From positions 1 through 7,109 of the forward strand of contig JAUWCF010000049.1 of assembly GCA_030609445.1 (NCBI GenBank): a stretch of DNA of 7,109 bases, read 5' to 3'. Below the pieces are notes generated by a model. That model was not told where the DNA came from. It saw only the letters and a program-made list of their open reading frames with translations, and did no database searches. A program made the translations under genes and the position numbers. The stretch is from Thermoplasmatota archaeon (GTDB lineage: Archaea > Thermoplasmatota > E2 > DHVEG-1). This document shows, in pieces, positions 1 to 6,400 of the stretch (its first letter is position 1; each line of letters begins with the position of its first letter).

Positions 1-1
1 C

Positions 2-343
2 ATTGTCAGAGTTGCCGGTAACGTTGCCATGGATACATCTGTTCTTTCTTCTCTTGAATATGCTGTTGAACATCTAAAGGTAGATCTTTTGATAATTCTG
101 GGTCATACAAACTGTGGCGCAGTATGCGCTGCTGAGAAATCAACTGACGAATGTAACGAGTTACTAAATGAAATACGACAAAGCTTCACTCTAGACAACA
201 ACCATTTTCTCAGCAACGTTATGCGTCAACTGGATATGCTTCCAAAAAGAAGTAGTGTTATTTCAAAAGCAATAAATGAAGGAAAGCTCCATCTTGTTGG
301 AGCAATATATCATCTGGAGGATGGGATAGTAAAGTTTTTATGA
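2..343 (+). CDS. Beta-class carbonic anhydrase, 3' portion (5' end outside window)
   Basis: Reversible hydration of CO2 to bicarbonate by a zinc enzyme, expected in the cytoplasm. The open frame enters at base 2 with IVRVAGNVAM, which matches the R-x-AGN segment of beta-class enzymes. It continues through a helix (SSLEYAVEHL) to ILGHTNCGAV, which holds the His and Cys zinc ligands of the H-x2-C motif. The C-terminus (GKLHLVGAIYHLEDGIVKFL) fits the family's last strand pair. The first zinc Cys and the Asp/Arg dyad (CxDSR) must lie upstream of the window, so activity cannot be judged fully. About 113 residues are present, roughly the last half to two thirds of a typical enzyme. The internal ATG at base 29 is not the true start, because family-conserved sequence precedes it in frame. 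The gene is convergent with the minus-strand DUF362 gene, 29 bp apart. Family assignment is firm; physiological role (CO2 supply to carboxylases or pH balance) is inference. Confidence 0.92.
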   Translation: MVRVAGNVAMDTSVLSSLEYAVEHLKVDLLIILGHTNCGAVCAAEKSTDECNELLNEIRQSFTLDNNHFLSNVMRQLDMLPKRSSVISKAINEGKLHLVGAIYHLEDGIVKFL

Positions 344-372
344 TCACATCCTAAATGGAGCAAGAAATAACC

Positions 373-1359
373 CTAGAGTTTGATTAACTGATATGAAGAT
401 GAGCCGAGTCCTATCTCCTCACCATATTTTATTTGTTTAAATGGACTGATGTGGTTTTCTTTTTCAAAAACATCAGGTCTTACATCATATATAAGGTCAA
501 GTGATGCTTTGTCTATTGCTACGGGGTCATCTGATATGAGATATCCAATATCTGGACAAATAATCGGTCCTGCAAAAGGATCGCAGTCACAGGATCTAGC
601 AATACGCTTCAATTCATTGAGATAAATCACGTTCTTATCTTGCACACAGGCCTTCGCGGCGCAGGCAAGTACATACTGAAAGTCAGCATCCTGATATTCT
701 AGTGCATTATGTTTACAAGCATCAACACAGACTCCACAGCCAAAACAAGATTCCATATTTTGTTTCCATGTAAGCTCTTCAATTTTAATCGCATTAAACG
801 GACAGACTTCAGCACAGGCACCACAATATGTACATGCATCTTTCCGATATGCTGGTCGACTGCCATGATGCATCTGGAGTTTTGTTTTTTTAGTAACGCC
901 GCCCATGCCGAAGTTTTTAATTGCACCGCCCATACCTGTTGCTACATGTCCTTTCACATGAGAAAGAGCAAAAATATGGGTTGATCCATTGAGATGTTTG
1001 ACAACTTCATATCCCCTATCTTCCACCGTTATTGTTACTCCTGAATCACCAATTACTACATCACAGCCGACATTTTTTTGGGTAAATCCATGTAATTCTG
1101 CAAGTTTTTGATACTCTGTTTTTGAATGTCTCAATCCAGAATAGGCTACTGTACTATCAAAGAGATAAGGATCTATCTTGAATCCTTTTAATATATCGAT
1201 GATTTGCCTAACAAAGTCCGGTCTAGGGAAATACTTGTTTTTTAATTCACCCATGTGAAGTTTCACAGGGACTTTTTTACCAGCAAAGTCTTGGATATCA
1301 AAATGTTCTAATGCTTCATGAAGTTTTTTGAAATCAGTAAAAAAGATGACCTTCTTCAT
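373..1359 (-). CDS. DUF362 protein with two 4Fe-4S ferredoxin motifs
   Basis: A DUF362-family protein carrying a ferredoxin-like insert; members are presumed Fe-S redox proteins, without a settled reaction. I chose the ATG at 1359 (328 residues). It gives a 4-base ATGA overlap with the stop of the upstream gene, and GGGAG at 1375-1371 lies 11 nt before it. The alternative ATG at 1377 adds six residues and would use that Shine-Dalgarno as coding sequence. The N-terminal half holds the DUF362 signature SHVKGHVATGMGGAIKNFG (about 133-151). The middle has CTYCGACAEVCPF (Cys 176, 179, 182, 186) and CFGCGVCVDAC (Cys 205, 208, 211, 215), two complete CxxCxxCxxxC 4Fe-4S motifs. The C-terminal part has RSCDCDPF, IICPDIGYLISDDPVAID and further cysteines (LACAAKAC), typical of the family's end. 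No signal peptide or membrane segment is seen, so it is probably cytoplasmic. Translational coupling predicts co-expression with the HPS-RraA fusion; the functional link is inferred. Confidence 0.93.
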   Translation of the reverse strand: MKKVIFFTDFKKLHEALEHFDIQDFAGKKVPVKLHMGELKNKYFPRPDFVRQIIDILKGFKIDPYLFDSTVAYSGLRHSKTEYQKLAELHGFTQKNVGCDVVIGDSGVTITVEDRGYEVVKHLNGSTHIFALSHVKGHVATGMGGAIKNFGMGGVTKKTKLQMHHGSRPAYRKDACTYCGACAEVCPFNAIKIEELTWKQNMESCFGCGVCVDACKHNALEYQDADFQYVLACAAKACVQDKNVIYLNELKRIARSCDCDPFAGPIICPDIGYLISDDPVAIDKASLDLIYDVRPDVFEKENHISPFKQIKYGEEIGLGSSSYQLIKL

Positions 1360-2648
1360 CCGACTTTTTTCTCCCATTTCTTCAGTTTAAGAACGTTACC
1401 AAGTGACCCACCGCTTTTTATCTCCTCACGAATGCGATCTTCATGTTCTTTTACGTCAAGAGCTCTGTTTGCAATCTCCTGAGCGGTCTCCTGTGGTACT
1501 ACAACAACACCTGAATCATCTCCAATGATCCAATCACCTGTTTGTACTGTTTGGTTTCCACAAGTAATTTCTGCACCTATCTCTCCAAAACCTTTGGGTT
1601 CTCCAGCATTTGAAGAAATATATCTACAGAAGATAGGAAAATCCATTTTAATAATATCATCAAGATCTCTTACGGTCCCGTCGATGACGACACCTGCAAG
1701 GCCTTTTATTTTCGCACTCCAGGTTGCAAGTTCCCCCCAAATTGCTGTTTTTCCACCATTTACATCTACCACAATAACCGTGTCTTTATCCGCTTTATCT
1801 ATTGCCTCTATTGGTTTTGCCCAATCGCCATCTAGTGTCTGTACGGTAAGAGCTCTTCCTACCATATGAAAACCAAGTTTGATAGGGCGTATATTTTGCA
1901 TTGCTCCCTTTTTATGCATTCCATCTGAGATATTTGGTGTTGAAACAAGTGAAAGTGCTTCTTTTAATTTTGTTTTATCATATTTTTTATAAAGAGTAGT
2001 TGCAATGGATTGTTTTTCAGAAATTGCTTTTTTTATCTGTTTTGTCGCTTTTGTAATATCTTTTGCTTTTGTTATCGCTCCACCAACAATGATAATGTTT
2101 GCCCCTGCTTTTATAACATCAGCTACAGTCTCGCTATTAAGTCCACCTGCAACAGCTATTGGTATATCTGTTGTATTTACAAGTGATGAAAGAGCATCAA
2201 TTGGTTTTTTACCGATCATTTGTTCATCAATACCGACATGCATGCAGAGGTAGTCGATTCCAAGTTTTTCTAACTCTTTTGCTCGTTTTACTTTATCTTT
2301 TATGCCAATTAAATCTACCATTATTTTTGATCCGTATTTTCTCCCAGATTTCAATGCAGCAACAATGGTGCTATCATCTGATACAGCAAGTATGCAGATA
2401 ATATCTGCTCCTGCTTTTGCAGCCATTTCTGTTTCAAGTGCACCAGTATCCATTGTTTTCATATCTACAACAAGCGTTTTTTCGGGAAATGTTTGCTTGA
2501 GTTTTCGGATAATTTCCATACCCTCGCTTTTGATGAGAGGTGTACCTGCTTCTATCCAATCAGCCCCACCTTTTATCGAAGCTTCTGCAATACCCAGAGC
2601 ACGATCTGCGTTAAGGAGATCCAATGCCAACTGTAAAATTGGTTTCAT
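1356..2648 (-). CDS. hxlA: Bifunctional 3-hexulose-6-phosphate synthase / RraA-like domain protein
   Basis: Fusion of an HPS TIM barrel (about residues 1-210) and an RraA-like domain (about 222-410), 430 residues from the ATG at 2648. HPS interconverts formaldehyde plus ribulose-5-phosphate and hexulose-6-phosphate; in archaea lacking the oxidative pentose phosphate pathway it mainly supplies ribulose-5-phosphate, with a PHI isomerase that is not in this window. Visible motifs: LQLALDL (Asp10), EAGTPLIK, VVDMKTMDTG (Asp62, Lys64, Asp67), CMHVGID (His137, Asp141) and the phosphate-binding AVAGGLN and IIVGGAIT. The second domain has WGELATWSAK, GVVIDGTVRDLDD (Arg327, Asp328, Asp331) and GDWIIGDDSGVVVVP. 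The RDxxD pattern is that of class II pyruvate aldolases/oxaloacetate decarboxylases, whereas E. coli RraA has RQ, and archaea lack its RNase E target; a metabolic role is therefore more likely than RNase regulation. An in-frame TAA at 2657-2655 limits the start to GTG 2651 or ATG 2648. No Shine-Dalgarno is close. It heads the operon with the DUF362 gene. Confidence 0.95.
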   Translation of the reverse strand: MKPILQLALDLLNADRALGIAEASIKGGADWIEAGTPLIKSEGMEIIRKLKQTFPEKTLVVDMKTMDTGALETEMAAKAGADIICILAVSDDSTIVAALKSGRKYGSKIMVDLIGIKDKVKRAKELEKLGIDYLCMHVGIDEQMIGKKPIDALSSLVNTTDIPIAVAGGLNSETVADVIKAGANIIIVGGAITKAKDITKATKQIKKAISEKQSIATTLYKKYDKTKLKEALSLVSTPNISDGMHKKGAMQNIRPIKLGFHMVGRALTVQTLDGDWAKPIEAIDKADKDTVIVVDVNGGKTAIWGELATWSAKIKGLAGVVIDGTVRDLDDIIKMDFPIFCRYISSNAGEPKGFGEIGAEITCGNQTVQTGDWIIGDDSGVVVVPQETAQEIANRALDVKEHEDRIREEIKSGGSLGNVLKLKKWEKKVG

Positions 2649-2781
2649 CACGGGTTAATAAATAATCATTTACTTAAGGGTTTTCTCCTATATTTGTGAT
2701 AAATCGATAAAGCTCTGTCTTTTGGATAGGTAATACATCTCGTCTTCACTAGAGGTCAATCCTAAAAAGTGCTCCTCACCA

Positions 2782-2797
2782 CATTGAATTCCTCCCC
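2782..2797 (-). promoter_or_regulatory. Strong Shine-Dalgarno followed by a two-codon ORF in the hxlA leader
   Basis: On the minus strand, GGGGAGG (2797-2791) stands 6 nt before an ATG (2784-2782) that reads ATG-TGG-TGA. An overlapping GTG frame (from 2782) stops after six codons. This is the best ribosome-binding sequence in the intergenic region, yet it serves no real gene. It lies about 134 nt upstream of the hxlA start, inside the putative leader. It may be a minimal uORF or a purine-rich coincidence; no homology argument is available. Confidence 0.3.
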
Positions 2798-2806
2798 TAA
2801 TTTCCC

Positions 2807-2823
2807 ATGTCAATGATTGACAT
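2807..2823. promoter_or_regulatory. 17-bp perfect palindrome, candidate operator
   Basis: The sequence ATGTCAATGATTGACAT consists of two perfect 8-base arms around one central base. On the minus strand it begins about 21 bp after the end of the TATA-like box at 2844-2853, so it would overlap or just follow the predicted transcription start. That is the usual position of an archaeal repressor operator bound by a dimeric winged-helix or HTH regulator. No regulator gene is in the window, and I do not recognise the half-site as a known archaeal motif. The presumed target is the hxlA-DUF362 operon. Confidence 0.5.
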
Positions 2824-2843
2824 AAGCCATAATATATTTTCAG

Positions 2844-2853
2844 TTTATATAAT
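2844..2853 (-). promoter_or_regulatory. TATA-like box upstream of the hxlA operon
   Basis: The minus strand reads ATTATATAAA, containing TTATATAA, close to the archaeal TATA consensus TTTAWATA. Transcription would start about 25 nt downstream, near 2820-2826, giving an hxlA leader of about 170 nt that includes the palindrome. The upstream BRE is unconvincing, and the same AT-rich bases also read TTTATATA on the plus strand, so direction is not certain. Other AT-rich boxes closer to hxlA are possible promoters. Confidence 0.4.
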
Positions 2854-2952
2854 TATGCCTAAAATGTTATAAGTCTACAAAATTGTCGATGAATCAGCAG
2901 GAGATATGAACATTTTTTCAACATAAAAGAGGCAATAGTACCATTTTATAAG

Positions 2953-3017
2953 GTGAAAAAGGGGAGAGTAATATGAAGAATAAAAAATTCTTAGGGGGTA
3001 CTCTCTCCTCTCCTCAC
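2953..3017 (-). ncRNA. 65-nt imperfect hairpin, candidate small RNA, structured leader or terminator
   Basis: Long inverted repeat. The outer pairs are GTGA/TCAC (2953-2956 with 3014-3017). The main stem pairs 2961-2970 with 2999-3008, with seven consecutive perfect pairs (GAGAGTA/TACTCTC) and one weak position (a GU pair on the plus strand, an A-C mismatch on the minus strand). A 5x6 interior loop follows, then a six-bp stem (AAGAAT/ATTCTT, 2976-2981 with 2987-2992) closing a five-base loop. On the minus strand the descending arm ends in CCCCTTTTTCACC, so a U5 run follows the main stem. A TTTAAATA box at 3042-3049 puts the predicted transcription start at about 3018-3020, exactly at the hairpin's 5' end. 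It could be a small RNA, a structured leader, or a terminator of the upstream genes. No known RNA family is recognised. Confidence 0.35.
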
Positions 3018-3041
3018 AATTACCCACACATCCTACTTGCA

Positions 3042-3049
3042 TATTTAAA
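3042..3049 (-). promoter_or_regulatory. Consensus archaeal TATA box (minus strand)
   Basis: The minus strand reads TTTAAATA, a full match to the archaeal TTTAWATA consensus, preceded by a purine-rich GAATTAGA. The predicted start, about 26 nt from the box centre, falls at about 3018-3020, where the imperfect hairpin begins. The box lies outside any credible gene. Such short AT motifs also occur by chance in AT-rich DNA. Confidence 0.4.
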
Positions 3050-3086
3050 TCTAATTCTATAATTGTTAGCATGTATCACTATTTTC

Positions 3087-3092
3087 AAAAAA
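3087..3092 (-). terminator. Oligo-T tract after the Ig-like ORF
   Basis: On the minus strand, T6 stands 14 nt after the TAG of the Ig-like ORF, in the context TTTTATAAGATTTTTTG. Archaeal RNA polymerases terminate at T-rich tracts without requiring a hairpin, so this is a plausible but weak terminator. Confidence 0.3.
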
Positions 3093-3106
3093 TCTTATAA
3101 AACAAT

Positions 3107-3406
3107 CTAAAAGACAGTAACAGCATACATTATAGTCGATTTATTCTTTTTCGTCTGAGATGTTTCCTCAGCAATATTTAGTGTACTAACATTTGGGAGC
3201 ACTTGTGGAACGTTTACAACAGTGATATTAACAATAGTTGCATTGTATCCCTCTTTCAAGGCAACAATGGTGTAGGTATTGTCTCCATCAGGTAAAACCC
3301 TTGGCGCAACAAAACCTGCCATTTCCGAAGAATCAGTCCTATTTGTTTTTCCATCAAAGGTAACGGTCACATTATCAAGAGGGATATTGTTTGATTCGAT
3401 GGTCAC
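3107..3406 (-). CDS. Ig-like/carboxypeptidase-regulatory-like domain ORF, probable detached C-terminus of the C25 peptidase
   Basis: About 99 residues, mostly one beta-sandwich domain: I-P-L-D-N-V-T-V-T-F-D-G, then K-T-N-R-T-D-S, F-V-A-P, Y-T-I-V-A-L-K-E-G-Y and ITVVNVP. This is the pattern of carboxypeptidase-regulatory-like or Ig-like modules found at the C-termini of archaeal secreted proteins. The only usable start is GTG at 3406, with no Shine-Dalgarno: a pure pyrimidine tract precedes it. The domain-like reading (FNVTIE) begins before the GTG, and the frame is open back to a TAA at 3445-3443, inside the peptidase gene's last codons. A one-base deletion between 3437 and 3443 would fuse it to the peptidase. 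It has six N-x-S/T sequons, fitting an extracellular glycosylated protein. It has no signal peptide or membrane anchor of its own. I favour a frame-separated domain or remnant; a separate small gene or a sequencing indel cannot be excluded. Confidence 0.5.
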   Translation of the reverse strand: MTIESNNIPLDNVTVTFDGKTNRTDSSEMAGFVAPRVLPDGDNTYTIVALKEGYNATIVNITVVNVPQVLPNVSTLNIAEETSQTKKNKSTIMYAVTVF

Positions 3407-3409
3407 ATT

Positions 3410-3434
3410 AAAAGAAAAAAAAGAAAAAAAGAAA
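3410..3434 (-). terminator. Pyrimidine tract T3-C-T7-C-T8-C-T4 directly after the C25 stop
   Basis: Immediately after the TAA (3437-3435) the minus strand has 25 bases made only of T and C, including runs of seven and eight T. This fits an archaeal U-rich intrinsic terminator for the peptidase transcript. Homopolymer runs of this length are also prone to replication slippage and sequencing error, which matters because the next ORF lies in a different frame. If it terminates efficiently, the Ig-like ORF is hardly transcribed. Confidence 0.55.
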
Positions 3435-6400
3435 TTATGGATTTATTGGTACTGGTTCAATCCAATCTGGGCTGTAACAAGTCATTGTCGGATCGCCATA
3501 GAAAGCATGAACATTTGATAGCCCGCCTTGGAAAAAGCTGGAGCGTCCGTACATGGATACAGGGTCACCTGTTGTAAAATCACGATCAAACATCCAAAGA
3601 TATTTTGAATGTGATTCCCCAAAGTTCTTTCCAAGAACAAGAACATCATAAAACATCCAGTTATCGTGTAATGTCGTCTGAATTCCATATCCTGACCCGC
3701 AATTTCCGTACCAAAGTGCTGATCCGTGTTCAAGATATATCATTGGTCCAAAGTGTTCTCCAGTGGTACATGAACTCCAGAAATCAAGTTCACTGTGTAG
3801 ATTATCAAATTCTTCATCTACATATTTAAAGTGGATGATGTCATAAAGACTTGGCTCCACTGAATTATATCCTGAAGATCCTCCAAATCGTGGAGACTGT
3901 GTTTTTGTATTATCAAATCCACTGTAGCCACGCCAACCATCCCACCAGTCAAAATCTTTAAGCTCCTCATGTCTGAGTTCACCCTCGGGGAAATAATCGT
4001 CGAAATTTTTATATTGGGCAGATATGCCAGAGCCACCAGTTCCATGTCCTGCATAATAACTAATACTTGTTCCAGCGTTCATTGTTTCGAGATAGTTATC
4101 CCATATACAATGACCCTTGTAGAATCGATTGCGAGATGAAAATATTTCTTTGAGATCACGAGTGGCATAATTTGAATAACTCTTTCCATTATTTGCTGCC
4201 CATGTTCCACCATCTGGGTAGTTCATCATTTGTGATGTTGTTATATCTCGTCCAGGATTAGCGTAAATAATAGCTGGATATAGAATGTCTCTACAGACGA
4301 CTGCAGATGAAAATGCTGGCGTTTCTACAGGAATGTGACCTGCATATGATTCGTTTCCAGTCATTGCTCTACATATTGGATCTCGAATATCTGTATCTCT
4401 TGGAGAAACAAACATATATACTTCTTGTCCTTCTTTGTCAAGTCCATAACCTGATATCATCTTTACGATTCCATTATTTACTGCAGTAAACCAACGTAGT
4501 TTCAAATCAAAACCAGGAGCAGGATATTCTTTATTCTTAATTGCTTCAATAAATGCACTTAAATCAAATGGCTCTGTCATCATTGGAAGATGACCTACAG
4601 ATCTGCATCCATGATAGTAGTCACCTGCATATTCCCTCCAAGTAGTTAGCATATCTAACTTATTATATGCATTGGGTGCTTCACCAATATTTAAAACAGG
4701 GCTTGCATGATACGCAGCAATCATTGCAGAAGGTGCAAAATATCCATCTCCAGTTCCAAGAGATGTTATCGTAATATAGTTCTCATTGTTTAGATCCTTA
4801 TCCTCAATATAATCTATTACCTGCTGCATTGTATTCAAATCAGTTAAGGTGTATCCATTTAATTCGTCCTTGACTTGACTTCCAATATCATCAATTTCAA
4901 CAAAGATTATTTCAGACACGCCAAGTGACGTTAATGCATCTTCAGTTTCTGATGGCAGTGAATCTTCCTTTACATAAAGTAATGGTACATGTTCAAGTGA
5001 TGCAATTACAGCACCGTTAGCTGCTGACAATGCAGCGGCATTTCGATCAGCTGAGTGTTTTCTTACTTCTGCTGTAATATGATATTTATAGGTCGTATCT
5101 GCAGCATCAATTGTTGCAGGCACCACAATGGCTCTCCAAAATCCCCTCATTGGATAATGAACTTCTTCAACATGCTCTGTAGCAAGTGTTGGTTCCCAAG
5201 ATCGCCAGTCATCAAATCCAATTCCATCCCAGTGACCTCCATTCCAGACATGCAACGGATTTATAGGCCCTCCATTCCAATGAGGTAGCATTGGTCGTCT
5301 GACATTTCCATATGGATCAACAAGATATATGCGAAGATAACTTGGATCATCTGTTGTAACTGTAATTTTTAAACTACAGTCTGTTGTAGTAATAGGAATT
5401 CTATATCTTTTACCTGCAATTTGTGTTATTTTCATTTCATCAAGTCCAGACAGACTTGTGGTATAAGGCATCCAGAACCCGGGGAATGTTATCGGGTAGA
5501 AAACATCAGTATCTGGACCGTTTGCATCATTGGGATGTGGCCACCAGTCATCCATCAATGCTTCATATCTAGGTGTAGTAATTCCGATATCACCACTAAA
5601 ACTACTGCCAAGACCATGAACCGCTATTGCTCCCCATTGCAGGCCAATAAACATGGGATATGCACTGAGGCCACCGAGATCTAAAAGATCCTCACTATCT
5701 GGTGGAACGGATGTTACCTTTGTTTTTGCATTTAATCTAACGTTTCTATTTACCAACTTTCGTACATTGTCTTGATAATCACTTCCATCTACAACGACAA
5801 CTGCAGTATCTGATGAATCCCAGTTTTCTGTTGCTATATATGCAGCTGCCTCAACAGGATCTTGAGACAGATGATATTCAGTTGCCGCCATTTCATGTCT
5901 ATCAAGATATGTGTTCCAGTCATCAACAAGATATTGTGTAGTATCGTCAACTGTTCCAGACCAATGCGTAGGAGTTATCTCACCTTGATAAATTATTGGA
6001 GAAACATATCGTTTATCATCATCTATGTAATTTGCAGCAGGAATTGCTGCAATATATGCATATTCATCAGCATTGCTCTCAGGGTCATTATCAACTATAA
6101 AGGTTTGTGCAACGGGATAAACTTCAGGTTGGGGATCAGGTGTTGAAGGAGCCTCAAATTGACCGCCGATTTCTAAATCTAAAGTATATGCTCCAGATCC
6201 ATACATGTAATAATCATCTGGCCATTTACTTTCATCCCATCCTGGAAAGATATCGATTTTGATTTTCCATACTCCTGATGCATCAGCAGGATATTCTAAT
6301 TCATCAGTTCCATAATAAGATTTATAATAAACTAGCTCATCAGATGGATTGTAAAGATAAATATCATAATCTGATTTTTCTAATGCTCGAACTTTAACAT

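Larger units (their letters stand above)
2649..3106. other. 458-bp intergenic region with promoter-like and structured elements
   Basis: No convincing gene lies here. A minus-strand ORF of 65 codons (3072-2875) runs through a strong inverted repeat and has no recognisable domain. A 54-codon stop-to-stop frame (2852-2688, minus) has no ATG before its 35th codon. The region instead holds two minus-strand TATA-like boxes (3042-3049, 2844-2853), a 65-nt imperfect hairpin (2953-3017), a 17-bp palindrome (2807-2823), and two Shine-Dalgarno-like runs (GGGGAGG at 2797-2791, GGAG at 2688-2685) followed only by tiny ORFs. It therefore looks like the terminator region of the upstream cluster plus a long regulated leader for the hxlA-DUF362 operon. 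I found no tRNA-like or C/D-box-like structure. Confidence 0.6.

Noticed and set aside
29..343. Carbonic anhydrase starting at the ATG at base 29
   Set aside because: The conserved R-x-AGN segment lies in frame upstream of this ATG, and the first zinc-ligand motif is missing; the gene is cut by the window edge rather than short.
1357..1377. ATG at 1377 as the DUF362 start
   Set aside because: It would overlap the hxlA end by 22 bases and place the only Shine-Dalgarno-like GGGAG inside the coding sequence. The ATG at 1359 gives the common ATGA overlap.
2688..2852. 54-codon stop-to-stop minus-strand frame ending in GEEHFLGLTSSEDEMYY... and in the same frame as hxlA
   Set aside because: The composition is fairly protein-like, but the only ATG is at codon 35, one TTG start is possible without support, and it overlaps the palindrome. 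An open frame of this length is expected by chance in six frames. It could be a gene remnant; a protein search of these 54 residues would decide.
2875..3072. Minus-strand ORF of 65 codons in the intergenic region
   Set aside because: It runs through both arms of the long inverted repeat, has no Shine-Dalgarno or recognisable domain, and its composition does not look like a conserved protein. The bases are better explained by the hairpin and TATA box.
3410..3434. Simple phase-variation switch by slippage in the T7/T8 runs
   Set aside because: The peptidase stop codon lies before the tract in the direction of translation, so slippage inside the tract cannot by itself join the two frames. A change between 3437 and 3443 is needed.
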